A stretch of DNA of 64,000 bases from Fimenecus sp045595185 (lineage in GTDB: Bacteria; Bacillota; Clostridia; Oscillospirales; Acutalibacteraceae). Of the stretch, positions 20,263 to 29,226 are shown one piece after another. The position numbers and the translations under genes were made by a program. Below the pieces are notes generated by a model. It did no database searches and was not told the origin of the DNA. It saw only the letters and a program-made list of their open reading frames with translations. How positions within the stretch are numbered: position 1 is the first letter of the stretch; every line of letters begins with the position of its first letter. The stretch is taken from assembly GCA_045595185.1 (NCBI GenBank), contig JAZNZX010000038.1, positions 120,273 to 184,272 on the forward strand, read 5' to 3'.

Positions 20263-20613
20263 ATGCTTGATATAGTAAAAATGAAGCCCGTCGTTGACAT
20301 TCATGACTTAATAGATGCGATGGGAGAAATTGAGGGACTAAGCCATCACGACATTTTCAGTGAGTTCCAAGATATGCACAGCTATGGCGGCGGTAATGAG
20401 TCTTATCTTGAAATCAGTGATGACTGGATTGCTGATTGTTTATACGAGTCGGCTTCTGAGTATTCAGGCGATGATTGGGAAAACCTCTCAGATGAAGAGC
20501 TACTTTCTTATTCCAGTCCTAATACTCCAAGTGAGAAGGTAAGACACAGACTGTTTGAAATGATGGTCAAAGGAGATTTACCAAAGGAGTTCATTATTCG
20601 CCTTTGGTGGTAA
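20263..20613 (+). CDS. Acidic hypothetical protein (116 aa)
   Basis: ATG 20263 follows AAGGAGGG; an upstream in-frame ATG at 20212 lies inside the previous gene. Acidic and Ser/Tyr-rich (YSGDDWENLSDEELLSYS). No family recognised. Confidence 0.7.
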   Translation: MLDIVKMKPVVDIHDLIDAMGEIEGLSHHDIFSEFQDMHSYGGGNESYLEISDDWIADCLYESASEYSGDDWENLSDEELLSYSSPNTPSEKVRHRLFEMMVKGDLPKEFIIRLWW

Positions 20614-20625
20614 GGAGTGATTTGA

Positions 20626-21027
20626 ATGTCGATGGATAAAGCAATAGAACATGGTAAAGAACATCGCAAGCCGTGGCGCGGCAGTGCGAACTCAAAGAAC
20701 TTTGACAAAACTTGTCGTAATCATGGCTCGTGTGACTACTGCAAATTCAATCGACTTCACACTTTTATGAAGAACGATTCGGCGGCGAAGAGTAAACTGA
20801 AAGAATGGGAGGAGCAACCTATGAATAAAATAACATGGTATGTAACTTATCTTTTCCTCTTTGACAATGAAACTTCAATGGAATCGGTTGAGAGTTTCTC
20901 CTTCAATCCTACTGATAGAGATATGGATGATGTAGGAGAACAGCTTGCCGCCGAATTCAATGCGAAGACCTTCATCCCTATGAGAGGAAAACAAAACTAT
21001 AAAGGAGAGTGGATAGACTGTGAGTAA
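20626..21027 (+). CDS. Hypothetical protein with N-terminal Cys/His cluster (133 aa)
   Basis: A basic N-terminal third carries CRNHGSCDYCKFNRLH, possible zinc ligands. The C-terminal part begins MNKITWYVTYLFLFDNETS and could be a separate domain or a second start (20821). Overlaps the next gene by 8 bases. Confidence 0.65.
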   Translation: MSMDKAIEHGKEHRKPWRGSANSKNFDKTCRNHGSCDYCKFNRLHTFMKNDSAAKSKLKEWEEQPMNKITWYVTYLFLFDNETSMESVESFSFNPTDRDMDDVGEQLAAEFNAKTFIPMRGKQNYKGEWIDCE

Positions 21028-21592
21028 AATCTTTTTTACAAGCGACCTTCATTTCAATCACGATAGAGAGTTCATCTTCACCCCTCGTGGATTCAAAACC
21101 ATTCAGGAAATGAACGAGGCTCTTATTAAGAACTGGAACGAAACAGTTGGTAAGGACGACGATATCTATGTTCTTGGAGATTTCTTCCTTGGTACTGATG
21201 AACGCTTCGTCCGTGAGACAATTACAAAACTCAGAGGAAACATTCATCTGATTTATGGTAATCACGATACCCCTAAAAAGATAGAGTGGTACAGAGAAGA
21301 CCCACTGATTCAGTGTGAAGGCTATGCAACTAAGATTAAATATAAGAAGAGAGAGTTCTTCCTCTGTCATTATCCTGTTCTTACTGCAAGTCTTGAGCAA
21401 GACCCTGACAGAGCAGTAATCAATCTTTTCGGTCACACTCACAGTAAGGATAAGTTCTACGAGGACCGTCCTTATATGTACAATGTGGCTATTGATGCAA
21501 ACGATAACAAGCCTGTTGAGATTGAAGAGATTCTCACTGCGTTCAATGATAAAGTTAAAGAGTGCATTTCAACGCTCGGAGAGGAGAAGTAA
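21020..21592 (+). CDS. Metallophosphatase (calcineurin-like phosphoesterase)
   Basis: Two-metal phosphoesterase; motifs in order: FTSDLHFNH (residues ~6-14, DxH), VLGDFF (~51-56, GD), IYGNHD (~77-82, GNHD), LCHYPV (~113-118) and FGHTHS (~137-142, GHxH). At 190 aa it matches small phage and YfcE-like enzymes. Start is GTG 21020, overlapping the previous gene. Substrate unknown: phosphodiester or nucleotide phosphate. Confidence 0.9.
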   Translation: MSKIFFTSDLHFNHDREFIFTPRGFKTIQEMNEALIKNWNETVGKDDDIYVLGDFFLGTDERFVRETITKLRGNIHLIYGNHDTPKKIEWYREDPLIQCEGYATKIKYKKREFFLCHYPVLTASLEQDPDRAVINLFGHTHSKDKFYEDRPYMYNVAIDANDNKPVEIEEILTAFNDKVKECISTLGEEK

Positions 21593-21994
21593 ATGAAAAG
21601 AACGGTTTATCTTATCGAAAGAATCTGTCTTGTGGATGGATATGAAAGCACAAGCAAAGTTACTACTACCTATGTTGCTGCGGTGAATACCTTCAAAACA
21701 TTCGTAGCAGACACTATTGTCTTCAATGCTATCTGGGATATCCATACAGATGGCGAAATCGCTACCAGTGAGAATATGCTTCTCTACGGCGGCGGAGCTG
21801 ATACCAGTTATCGTATGTACACTCGTTGCGGTAAGCCTATCTACGAGTTCCCTCTTGAGAAAGGCTTTCTGAAGAATGACTATGAGCACAATGATGACGA
21901 GGAAGTTTCTATGCTGGTTGCTTGCGGCGGTGAAATCACACTCGAAGTTGGTTCTTATATTTTCCTGCTTCGTGCAGTAGAGGAGGAGTCTTAA
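21593..21994 (+). CDS. Hypothetical protein (133 aa)
   Basis: Starts immediately after the phosphatase stop with GAGAGGAG in front. Mixed alpha/beta, with YGGGADTSYRMYTRCGKP mid-protein. TAATG overlap with the next gene. No family recognised. Confidence 0.7.
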   Translation: MKRTVYLIERICLVDGYESTSKVTTTYVAAVNTFKTFVADTIVFNAIWDIHTDGEIATSENMLLYGGGADTSYRMYTRCGKPIYEFPLEKGFLKNDYEHNDDEEVSMLVACGGEITLEVGSYIFLLRAVEEES

Positions 21995-22353
21995 TGTATT
22001 ACTTAACTGACAGAAAAGAACACATGGACCCAAGATGTTTCGGTGATTTGAAACTTCTTATCAAGACCATCTTAATCGACGATGAGGTGGCAGTCATTAA
22101 CTATATCGACCGCAATATGAAAGATGAACCGATTTCCTCAATTAATGTTCCTTATGTGGGCACCCTTACAATCGGCGAGATTGTAGTCAACTGGGCAAAG
22201 CAGAACGGCAAGTGGGACGAAGTTGTTTGGAGTATTGCAGAAGGAATGGAAGAGGAAATGCTGGACACCTTCGCTGACTGCTGGATGAATGGCGAGGAAG
22301 AAATCCTCTATTTCGGTGATTATGTAATCACTTACGACTTGAATAATTTTTAA
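21994..22353 (+). CDS. Hypothetical protein (119 aa)
   Basis: Starts in the TAATG overlap; ribosome site GAGGAGG. Acidic, with helical MDPRCFGDLKLLIKTILIDD near the start. Last gene of the P16 operon. No family recognised. Confidence 0.7.
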   Translation: MYYLTDRKEHMDPRCFGDLKLLIKTILIDDEVAVINYIDRNMKDEPISSINVPYVGTLTIGEIVVNWAKQNGKWDEVVWSIAEGMEEEMLDTFADCWMNGEEEILYFGDYVITYDLNNF

Positions 22354-22365
22354 GAGTTTCCTTTC

Positions 22366-22394
22366 TTTACAATTCTTAAAAATTATGATATAAT
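22366..22394 (+). promoter_or_regulatory. Sigma-A type promoter P17
   Basis: TTTACA (22366-22371), 17 bp, TATAAT (22389-22394); drives the BrxL-like gene. Confidence 0.8.
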
Positions 22395-22429
22395 TATTAT
22401 AGAAAGTAAGGAAAGGAATGATTAAATAA

Positions 22430-23851
22430 ATGAACGAATCAAAGGTGAGAGCAGCATTTCCAAGTGCTACAATTCATAAGACAGTAACTGCAACAACTCT
22501 GATGAACTTCTTGGACCTGCCGGCTGATGTGAAATCTTGGTTACTTCAGAAGTTCACTGATAAGGACGGAGTGCTTCAGGCGTTCGACCTTAGCGAGTAT
22601 GTAAAGGAAATGAGACTCAAGCCTAATGACTGGAACTTAAAACTCCTTGAGGCTCGTCATACAGCAGGCGGTCAAATCAAACTCCTCACAAAGGTTAAGA
22701 TTGAATTTGACTATGCGAATGATGAGCTTTGTTTCTCTCTTCCTGAGTATGGATTCCCTAAGAAGAAGGGTGAAGGAGTTCTTGACTGGTCCGTAGTAAG
22801 CGAACACAAAAAGCAGTTACTCAATGCAGACGGTGCATGGGGAGAGATAACTCTTTCTTATGACTGCGGTAGAACTCAGCTAATTGAGTTCACACCTCTT
22901 TGCCCTTATACCACAAATCTTCGTGAGTATCAGGACGGACGCAGACAGTTCACAACAGCAGAATGGATTGATGTTCTTCTTGCAGGACTGAACTTCAATC
23001 CTGATGCAATGGACGAGGAAGCAAAACTTACTCTCCTTCAGCGATTCCTTCCTTCTGTTGAGAAGAGAATGAATCAGCTTGAGCTCTCTATCAAGGGGTC
23101 AGCAAAGTCCTATTGCTACTCACAACTTTCAGTTTACAACTGGCTTACATCAGGTACAGTTTCCAGAGCGACAGCTTTCTACAACAACACAACAAAGGCT
23201 GTTGGTTATTTCGGTAAGTATGATAACGTAATCTGGGACGAGTGCCAGACTCTTAAATGTGCAAATCCTGAAGAGATGACTGGTGTACTCAAGCCCTATC
23301 TGGAAAGCGGCGAAATCAGAATCGGTAACTACTGCGGTACTGCTGATGCTGGTTTAACTCTGGTTGGTAATATTCCTTGCGGTCAGATGGATATTGAGAA
23401 ACACAATATGTTCTCAACTCTCCCTAAGATGTTCAATGAGTCAGCTTTCATCGACAGATTCAGCGGCATCATTGAGGGTTGGAAGATTGGTCGTTTCTCT
23501 GAGGAGAGAAAGTTCGAGGGTTGGGGCTTAAGTGCCAACTACTTAACAGAACTCTTCCATGAGATGAGAGAGGAATTCTACTACAGAGCTATCGTTGATG
23601 AACTTCTTGAAGTAGAGGGTAACTGCGATGCAAGAAACTTCGAAGCAATCAAAAAGAACTGCACCGCTTTTCTGAAGTTACTTTTTCCTCACGTTAAGTC
23701 CGTAAAGGACATTGAGACTGAGGATTTCAAAAAGTTCTGTCTTACTCCTGCGGTAAGAATGAGATGGGGAGTTCTCTGTCAGCTTCGTCATCTTGATGAA
23801 GAGTATGCAAACGTTGAAATGCCTGTGATTAAAGTAAAGGAAATCAAGTAA
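22430..23851 (+). CDS. BrxL-like AAA+ protein (473 aa)
   Basis: The central region follows the BrxL (BREX Lon-like) ATPase order: RFLPSVEKRMNQLELSIKGS (residues ~206-225), a degenerate Walker A (KGSAKSY), a YNWLTSGTVSRATAFYNN block, a Walker B-like VIWDECQ (~269-275), an LESGEIRIGNY arm and the sensor-like TLVGNIP (~302-308). A conventional GxxxxGKS is absent, so ATP binding may be altered. The C-terminal Lon-like domain of full BrxL (~670 aa) appears missing. BrxL acts in BREX phage defence, so a phage homologue could be a defence decoy or a replication ATPase; the role is inferred. Single-gene unit from P17. Confidence 0.65.
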   Translation: MNESKVRAAFPSATIHKTVTATTLMNFLDLPADVKSWLLQKFTDKDGVLQAFDLSEYVKEMRLKPNDWNLKLLEARHTAGGQIKLLTKVKIEFDYANDELCFSLPEYGFPKKKGEGVLDWSVVSEHKKQLLNADGAWGEITLSYDCGRTQLIEFTPLCPYTTNLREYQDGRRQFTTAEWIDVLLAGLNFNPDAMDEEAKLTLLQRFLPSVEKRMNQLELSIKGSAKSYCYSQLSVYNWLTSGTVSRATAFYNNTTKAVGYFGKYDNVIWDECQTLKCANPEEMTGVLKPYLESGEIRIGNYCGTADAGLTLVGNIPCGQMDIEKHNMFSTLPKMFNESAFIDRFSGIIEGWKIGRFSEERKFEGWGLSANYLTELFHEMREEFYYRAIVDELLEVEGNCDARNFEAIKKNCTAFLKLLFPHVKSVKDIETEDFKKFCLTPAVRMRWGVLCQLRHLDEEYANVEMPVIKVKEIK

Positions 23852-23872
23852 AAATTTTGAGTTCCTTATCTC

Positions 23873-23901
23873 TTTACTTTTTCTATAATTTTTGATATAA
23901 T
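23873..23901 (+). promoter_or_regulatory. Sigma-A type promoter P18
   Basis: TTTACT (23873-23878), 17 bp, TATAAT (23896-23901); drives 23933-25881. Confidence 0.8.
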
Positions 23902-23932
23902 TATTATAGAAAATGAGAAAGGGGTTAAAGAA

Positions 23933-24190
23933 ATGAAAACATGGAGACCGGCATCGTGGAGTCAACAGGCTCGCAGAATGTGTGACTTACAGGTTGCATA
24001 TGTGAACAGCGGAAATGCTCTTATTGAAGATGCGCTCCTTCTCTTCTCAACTTCCTATCACGCGCCAATTATCAAAGGTAGGGCGGCGAAGAGATTCGGC
24101 AGACTCCTGAGAGCAGGAAAGGTAAAAGAGAATATCGGGGAGTATATCAAGAACTATCCCCTGACAGCAAAAGACAGAGGTTTAATTTGA
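23933..24190 (+). CDS. Small basic hypothetical protein (85 aa)
   Basis: First gene from P18, ribosome site AAAGGGG. Basic and helical (AAKRFGRLLRAGKVKENIGE). No family recognised. Confidence 0.7.
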   Translation: MKTWRPASWSQQARRMCDLQVAYVNSGNALIEDALLLFSTSYHAPIIKGRAAKRFGRLLRAGKVKENIGEYIKNYPLTAKDRGLI

Positions 24191-24206
24191 AAGGGAGGAA
24201 AAGATT

Positions 24207-24485
24207 ATGAATGAGAGAACAAAATTCTGGTTGGTTGAGTTTTCCAACGGTGAAAGAATTGCTCGTGTCGGCAGATATGAAGCATGGAAGTCTGGTGCAG
24301 AGTACATCAGAGATACTTATAACACACTGATTGCTGAGGCGGCAGCTGAGAACGATATGGAAGCTGTTCGTTCTCTTACAATCGAAGGACTCAAGGCTCT
24401 GACTGAGTTCAAGGCGGCTTCTGCAAGACGGGGTAATTTCGAGTGTGATTGCCTTGTAAAAGTTACAGAAGTGGAGGTTTACTAA
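24207..24485 (+). CDS. Small hypothetical protein (92 aa)
   Basis: Ribosome site GGGAGGAAA. N-terminal strands (KFWLVEFSNGERIARVGRY) then a long Ala/Glu-rich helix. TAATG overlap with the next gene. No family recognised. Confidence 0.7.
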   Translation: MNERTKFWLVEFSNGERIARVGRYEAWKSGAEYIRDTYNTLIAEAAAENDMEAVRSLTIEGLKALTEFKAASARRGNFECDCLVKVTEVEVY

Positions 24486-25012
24486 TGGGAAAAGATATTA
24501 CATCACTTCCTGAAGTGTGGATTGTAACTGGTTTCAGCTACGATTGTGATGGTACAAGAATTCTCGCCGTCTGTCCTACTGAGCAGGATGCACGAAACGC
24601 AGTAAACTATTACAAAAAGCACTATGACGATGTTGAGTATGAGTGCTTCTCTCAGGAAACATATGACCCGGTTCCTGTTCTTTATGGGGGCGTATTCACC
24701 GCAGAGGTTCGTCCTTATGGAAATGATAATGATACATACATCTTGGGTCAAGTAAGGATTACGCAGTCTCAGCAGCCTATTGATGAAGACGTTCCTAATC
24801 CCAAGGAATTTGAGTATGTTTCATTCACTCTCGTCACCAAGACTGATAATACTGGTCATAAGTCTTGTGAGCTGTGCGGAAACTTTCTTTCGGCAGAAGA
24901 GATTCCAATTAAGACCAGTATCAACGTTGGTAAGGCGGCAAGAGAATGGCTTATCGAAAAAGTCAATGAGAAAGGTGTTATCAAACTGGTAATTCCGGAT
25001 TTCGAAGAATAA
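24485..25012 (+). CDS. Hypothetical protein (175 aa)
   Basis: ATG 24485 in the TAATG overlap. N-terminal WIVTGFSYDCDGTRILAVC and a CELCGNF pair near residue 138. No family recognised. Confidence 0.7.
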   Translation: MGKDITSLPEVWIVTGFSYDCDGTRILAVCPTEQDARNAVNYYKKHYDDVEYECFSQETYDPVPVLYGGVFTAEVRPYGNDNDTYILGQVRITQSQQPIDEDVPNPKEFEYVSFTLVTKTDNTGHKSCELCGNFLSAEEIPIKTSINVGKAAREWLIEKVNEKGVIKLVIPDFEE

Positions 25013-25027
25013 AAGGGAGGGTGCCAA

Positions 25028-25516
25028 ATGAGTAAAAAGATGAACGGCGAACTTAAGTTCCAGCTTGAAATAGCGAAAGGACTTTATACCGGCGAGATTA
25101 TCACTTGCCTTCAGGTCTCAATGGGTGCGCAGCGCAATGCTCCATTTGGCTACTGGACCTGTCAGATGATTGGAGACGGCAAAGTCTTCATGGCAATCGA
25201 CCGCATGGTTATCAAAGAGCCGAACACAGACCTCGGTGCTTACGACACTTACCAGCACGAGAACCTCGAAATGGGGGTAGGCTACGAAAAGGTTGAGCCT
25301 TGCGGCGAATTGAATGTGGGAACAGATAAGAAGAAAAAGATTTGTGTCGAGTTTAAAGGCAACAATGGTACAAAGGTGTGGATAAGAGATAAGCACCTTG
25401 AGTACTTCAATGACTACGAGGTTTGGGCAAGAGACGAGTTCAGTCCGGTAATCATCTTCTCTAAGGTTGTTCCAAGAATAGAGGGGGTTATCTATCCCTT
25501 CGTTGTAAGAAAGTAA
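25028..25516 (+). CDS. Hypothetical protein (162 aa)
   Basis: Ribosome site AGGGAGGGTG, 15 bases after the previous stop. Beta-rich, beginning MSKKMNGELKFQLEIAKG, with no family motif seen. Followed by the TAG-containing gene at 25537. Confidence 0.7.
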   Translation: MSKKMNGELKFQLEIAKGLYTGEIITCLQVSMGAQRNAPFGYWTCQMIGDGKVFMAIDRMVIKEPNTDLGAYDTYQHENLEMGVGYEKVEPCGELNVGTDKKKKICVEFKGNNGTKVWIRDKHLEYFNDYEVWARDEFSPVIIFSKVVPRIEGVIYPFVVRK

Positions 25517-25536
25517 TGCGTGAGGTGAGAGAGGAA

Positions 25537-25881
25537 ATGTTACCGAAACTTTTCCCAAATTAGAAAGCGATAAGAGTTGTTAAGACGGAGGCTAATGCTG
25601 ACAACCCCTATACGATAACGAACAGAAAGGCGTTGCAAAAAGCCAGACGAACTTTGAAGGGCAACGCCTTTAAGCTGTGGAGTTATTTCAGTGAGAACCA
25701 GTAGGGCTATGAGTTTGGGTTCAGTTCAAGTGCCGCGGCAAAGGAGTTAGGAATAAATGTAGATACGACTCGTGCGGCAGTAAATGAATTGATAGAGAAG
25801 GGATACCTTGTCGAGGTTGAACTCTATCCCAAACTGCCGGGGTACTTGTTCATCGAAAGTGGATACGGCGGCAAAACATAA
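25537..25881 (+). CDS. RepA-like winged-helix protein with two in-frame TAGs (114 aa)
   Basis: ATG 25537 (ribosome site GAGAGAGG), stop TAA 25879-25881. Codons 9 and 59 are TAG, read as Gln. The protein has NPYTITNRKALQKARRTLKG, then GNAFKLWSYFSENQ, then AAKELGINVDTTRAAVNELI, then EKGYL: the helix-turn-helix/winged-helix layout of plasmid and phage RepA-type initiators or conserved phage DNA-binding domains. Under the standard code it would be broken. An AT-rich gene-free region follows at once, so a link to replication initiation is plausible but inferred. Confidence 0.75.
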
Positions 25882-26178
25882 AAACGGAAAAAGTCAGGGG
25901 TTATTCGCTGAAAAAATCATGTAGAAATAATTACATATATTATATTATATATTATATATAGTATTATAATAAATAATAATAATAAATAATAAGGGGCTGG
26001 GTAAGGAAATAACGGGGTAGGAACTGCTCTGAAATTAAGGGGTAGGGTCTGGAAAAACAATTTTAAGTCGGGGTAAAGAAAACTGGGGTCAAGTTTGGAA
26101 AAACTTTGTAGAGGTAGTCCCGGTTATGGAAAAACTTTTTCTGAAAAAACTTTTCCAGTTGAATATAAGAAAAAGAAA
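25882..26178. other. AT-rich gene-free tract after the RepA-like gene
   Basis: 25927-26000 is almost pure A/T (repeats of TATAT and AATAAT). GGGGTAGG/GGGGTAAAG-type direct repeats follow (25992-26080). No ORF. Resembles a replication origin arrangement, but no initiator boxes are recognised. Confidence 0.4.
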
Positions 26179-26210
26179 AGCACTGGTTGGAAACAACTGG
26201 TGCTTTTTTA
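26179..26210 (+). terminator. Intrinsic terminator of the rightward operon
   Basis: AGCACTGGTTG-GAAA-CAACTGGTGCT followed by TTTTTTATT; a strong GAAA-capped hairpin. Confidence 0.85.
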
Positions 26211-26214
26211 TTAT

Positions 26215-26600
26215 AAATAAGAAGGGAAAGAAGGGAAGTAGTAGTAGTAGGAATTAGGGTCAAGTACGGCGGCGAAGCAGGAATGCAATGGAAAGGGAAG
26301 GGAGGCAAAAGGAGTTATGTAAGGTTAAGTAGTGGGAAGAAAGGAAGGGAGTAGGGAAGGGAAAGGAAGAAGGTTGGAATGGAAGGGAAGGAGTAAGGGA
26401 AGGAATTATAATATAATAATAATAGTAATAATAAGAAAGGGAAGGGAAAAGGTTGGATAAAGGGAAGGAAGGGAAGAGTTAAGGAAGAAAATTAGAAGGG
26501 AAGGGGAAGTTAAGAAGTTAGTAGAAAGAAGAATAAGAAAGGGAAGGAAAGGAATAACAACAAGAAAGGGAAGGGAAGGGGGTTAAGCAAAGTGGTAAGT
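26215..26600. repeat. Purine-rich GGGAAGG-type low-complexity tract
   Basis: About 390 bp in which the plus strand is almost all A and G, with dozens of GGGAAGG, AAGGGAAGG and AGTAGTAG units and one TAATAATAATAG patch. No ORF. The strand asymmetry could allow G-quadruplex or triplex formation. Confidence 0.7.
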
Positions 26601-27175
26601 AGAAGGACCCAAGCGTCTGCCGTGTACTGACGAGTCATAACCCGAGCTATAGGAAAAAGTGAGTGAAGGCGTTAAGTTGTGCTGGAAGTGCAATGGTGAG
26701 GACGCCCACTATCCCTTGCCATATCGATAACGTTTCAAACCCCTACAAACTCACCCAAAACTCTCTGAAAATGCACACATACATTTTTGTTGTAGGCGAC
26801 GTCGACATGCAGCAAAATTACAGTAAATTAAACAGCACACAATAGGTTCTAAATCTCCTTTTCTCCACGTGATTTTTGCGCCAATTTGACAAGGAATTTC
26901 ACAGCAAATTCCGCTGTAAAAAGCCCTATTTTAACCTATAAAAGTAGCAATTTGCAGCTCTTTTGACCCCTCATTATACTGTTTTCCTTTCGCCGCAGTA
27001 CTTATTCATGCTCTTTCAACCCCTATTTGAGCCCATTATAGCCAATTTCGCGGCGAAAACGTACCATTTTGTTACGAAAACGTTATAAAAACTTGACAAA
27101 CTGCCGCGGCGCCCAAGTTCTTGACATTTTTCTGTCAAGTTCTCTTCTTTTTAAAAATTTTTTGGCTCAAATTGC
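26601..27175. other. Convergent-zone spacer without genes
   Basis: No supported gene. Contains a CTTGACATTTTTCTGTCAAG hairpin (27119-27138) that mimics a -35 box twice, just before promoter P19. An ORF at 26663 has no ribosome site. Confidence 0.4.
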
Positions 27176-27204
27176 TTGACTTTTTGTAAAAATTATGTTA
27201 TAAT
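27176..27204 (+). promoter_or_regulatory. Sigma-A type promoter P19
   Basis: TTGACT (27176-27181), 17 bp, TATAAT (27199-27204). It faces into the leftward gene block with only a repeat-rich, ORF-poor stretch in front. Confidence 0.7.
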
Positions 27205-27209
27205 GAGAG

Positions 27210-27560
27210 GGGAAATATAAATATAAATAGCATATTGACGTCGTTTGGTCCATTTTGCAGCTCATTTGCGCAGAAATGGGCTATTTTTGTGCAATTTGAC
27301 GTCGCTGCGGTGGAAAACCAAGGGAAAATGCAGCTCATTTGCAGCTCCTTGCGACGCAGCCCCAAAATTCGTGGCGACGCAGCTCCTGCAAGTGCAGCTC
27401 CTTTGTGCGTCGATGCAGCTCATTGCAGCTCATTTGCAGCTCATTTGAACTTCCACCGAGAACACGTTGATGCGTGACGTAGAGGAGGGGAGAAAGCGGG
27501 GCGACGAGGGGCGGAGCGGTAATCCTACTAAACCTATCGGAATAGTAGGAATGTTCACAA
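27210..27560 (+). ncRNA. Putative noncoding transcript with GCAGCTC repeats
   Basis: From P19 the RNA carries about nine GCAGCTC units between 27255 and 27445, often as GCAGCTCATTT. It ends near a CCTACTA/TAGTAGG hairpin (27523-27550). Open frames here lack start signals. Confidence 0.4.
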
Positions 27561-27646
27561 TTCGTTCATAAATTTTCGCCGTTATAACGGTAGAAATTTG
27601 TTACAAGAATGTGAACAAGTCAACACATTTAACTTGCTTTAGCACA

Positions 27647-27682
27647 AAAAAGCGGTGAAGTATTCCTACCTCACCGCTCGGT
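27647..27682 (-). terminator. Intrinsic terminator for the DEDDh exonuclease gene
   Basis: On the minus strand AGCGGTGAGG and a CCTACTTCACCGCT-type partner pair around TAGGAAT and are followed by TTTTTT. Related hairpins with a TAGGAAT loop end several leftward genes. Confidence 0.7.
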
Positions 27683-27683
27683 T

Positions 27684-28361
27684 TTAGAACACATAGAATG
27701 TGTGTCTCATTTTCTTATGCTGTCGGCAACACTTTGCGAAAATTTCTTTCTCAATCATACAATCCTCGATACCTGTATGACTTTCAACAAAGTTGTTGTC
27801 ACCTGTGATATACCTATAAATGACTTCTGCTTTCATCTGCGGTCTGGGGGTTTTGTTGCGTGTCATATAGCCATTTTCTTGACAGAAGCGGATATATGTT
27901 TTCTGTTTGCAAATCGTGTCAGCCGCCATTTGCAGAGTGTCCCACCATTCCACATGACGCTTGAAAAATGAATTGTAGTGAAACAGTCGGCTTGTGTGGT
28001 TTGTCGCTCGGCAGTCAAAGTTTGCATTATGAGCGACTACATCTGAAATATCCCACTTATCAAGGAGGGCATTTACTATCTGTATAATCTGCTCCCATGT
28101 AGCAAGTCTGCGTTTACCCTCTCTCAAATCTGCGTGATACTGTGGAAACTTGTTTGCATAGTAGGCAGTCGCCGCCTGTTCTGCCATTCCGATGAATGTG
28201 TCGTGGACTACAAAGCTATACTTTGCGTATACTTTTCCTGTCCTGTCGATGACGGCAAAGCCAATGTCATAGACAATAGGCTCGTCAAATCCATTGAAAG
28301 TCTCTGTGTCAACAATCAGAAACAACTTTCTGCGGATTAACTTTCCGTTTACTGTTACCAT
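27684..28361 (-). CDS. DEDDh 3'-5' exonuclease, DnaQ/RNase T-like
   Basis: DnaQ-fold exonuclease acting on DNA or RNA 3' ends. ExoI motif LIVDTETFNGF (residues ~15-25, Asp/Glu), ExoII AHNANFD (~113-119), ExoIII ESHTGIEDCM (~196-205, His and Asp). At 225 aa it is a free-standing nuclease. A diverged paralogue lies at 32526. Own promoter and operator upstream; last gene of the leftward block. Confidence 0.88.
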   Translation of the reverse strand: MVTVNGKLIRRKLFLIVDTETFNGFDEPIVYDIGFAVIDRTGKVYAKYSFVVHDTFIGMAEQAATAYYANKFPQYHADLREGKRRLATWEQIIQIVNALLDKWDISDVVAHNANFDCRATNHTSRLFHYNSFFKRHVEWWDTLQMAADTICKQKTYIRFCQENGYMTRNKTPRPQMKAEVIYRYITGDNNFVESHTGIEDCMIEKEIFAKCCRQHKKMRHTFYVF

Positions 28362-28419
28362 TGATTTATATTCCTTTCTGTATAAGGGGTTAGTTTAGTC
28401 TCTCCCTTATGACATTATT

Positions 28420-28527
28420 ATTATAACACACTTTGCGGATTTTGTCAAGGGGTTTGAGAAAATTTTTTCATTTAATCAATTCACACTTTGTCCATAGTTC
28501 TGTAATATTTTTGTACCGTTATAACGG
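28420..28527 (-). promoter_or_regulatory. Leftward promoter and palindromic operator for 28361
   Basis: -10 TATAAT (28420-28425), 17 bp, -35 TTGACA (28443-28448), palindrome CCGTTATAACGG (28516-28527). Confidence 0.85.
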
Positions 28528-28587
28528 AAGGAATTTGTGAACGAAATATGAACGGGAACGGATGTTCAGTCCGTTCCCTTTTGTTAA

Positions 28588-29031
28588 TTATGTTTCATCT
28601 CCGAGAATCTGCTGTCTCTTTTCGGCTTTTGCCTTTGCTCTCTCCTCTCTTGCTTTCTTGTCCTTTGCGGCTTTCTCTTCCTTTTTGCGTTTGTTCTCCT
28701 CTGCCTTTGCCTTTGCCTGCTCTACCTTGCGAGTGTATTCTTCTTCTTCTCTCACTCTCTCATAAGGCTGAAAGACTTTGCCGGAACTCTCCACCACACG
28801 AACATCAAAGTCCTTTGCCACTACTTCAATAGTACAGCAAACTTCTCCGTCTGTACCGTCTGCGAGTGTGCGAGTACCCAAGCAAACAGCGAACATATTT
28901 CCGTCCACCTGTGAACTCTGCTCTGCTCCGTACTTTTCAGCGAGAAATTCTTTCAAATCTGAGAGAAGAATTTCCCTTGCCTTGTCCTTTGTGGGATTTG
29001 AACCCTTTTTGCATTCATTGAAATCGTACAT
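28588..29031 (-). CDS. Hypothetical protein with charged C-terminal coiled coil (147 aa)
   Basis: N-terminal domain beginning MYDFNECKKGSNPTKDKARE, strand region GEVCCTIEVVAKDFDVRVVE and FQPYERV, then ~50 residues of Lys/Glu/Ala-rich helix. Close paralogue of 33468; more distant ones at 3480 and 15709. Function unknown. Confidence 0.75.
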   Translation of the reverse strand: MYDFNECKKGSNPTKDKAREILLSDLKEFLAEKYGAEQSSQVDGNMFAVCLGTRTLADGTDGEVCCTIEVVAKDFDVRVVESSGKVFQPYERVREEEEYTRKVEQAKAKAEENKRKKEEKAAKDKKAREERAKAKAEKRQQILGDET

Positions 29032-29070
29032 AATATCATTCCTTTCTATACTCTCTTTAGAGTATACCTT

Positions 29071-29167
29071 ATTATAACATATTCTCTGCGGTTTGTCAAG
29101 TGGTTTGAGAAAAGTTTTTGATTTAATTAATTCATAGTCTTGTAATATTTTTGCACCGTTATAACGG
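29071..29167 (-). promoter_or_regulatory. Leftward promoter and operator for 29031
   Basis: -10 29071-29076, 17 bp, -35 TTGACA 29094-29099, palindrome 29156-29167. Confidence 0.85.
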
Positions 29168-29226
29168 TAAGAAATTGTTACAGAAATGTGAACAAAAAGT
29201 GGGCGGCTTTTCGCCGCCCTGTCAAA

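Noticed and set aside
26618..26655. CTGACGAG resembling a hammerhead ribozyme core
   Set aside because: The required GAAA and cleavage-site stem are missing.
26663..27477. Short ORFs in the convergent zone
   Set aside because: No start signals, repetitive composition, and no resemblance to phage proteins.
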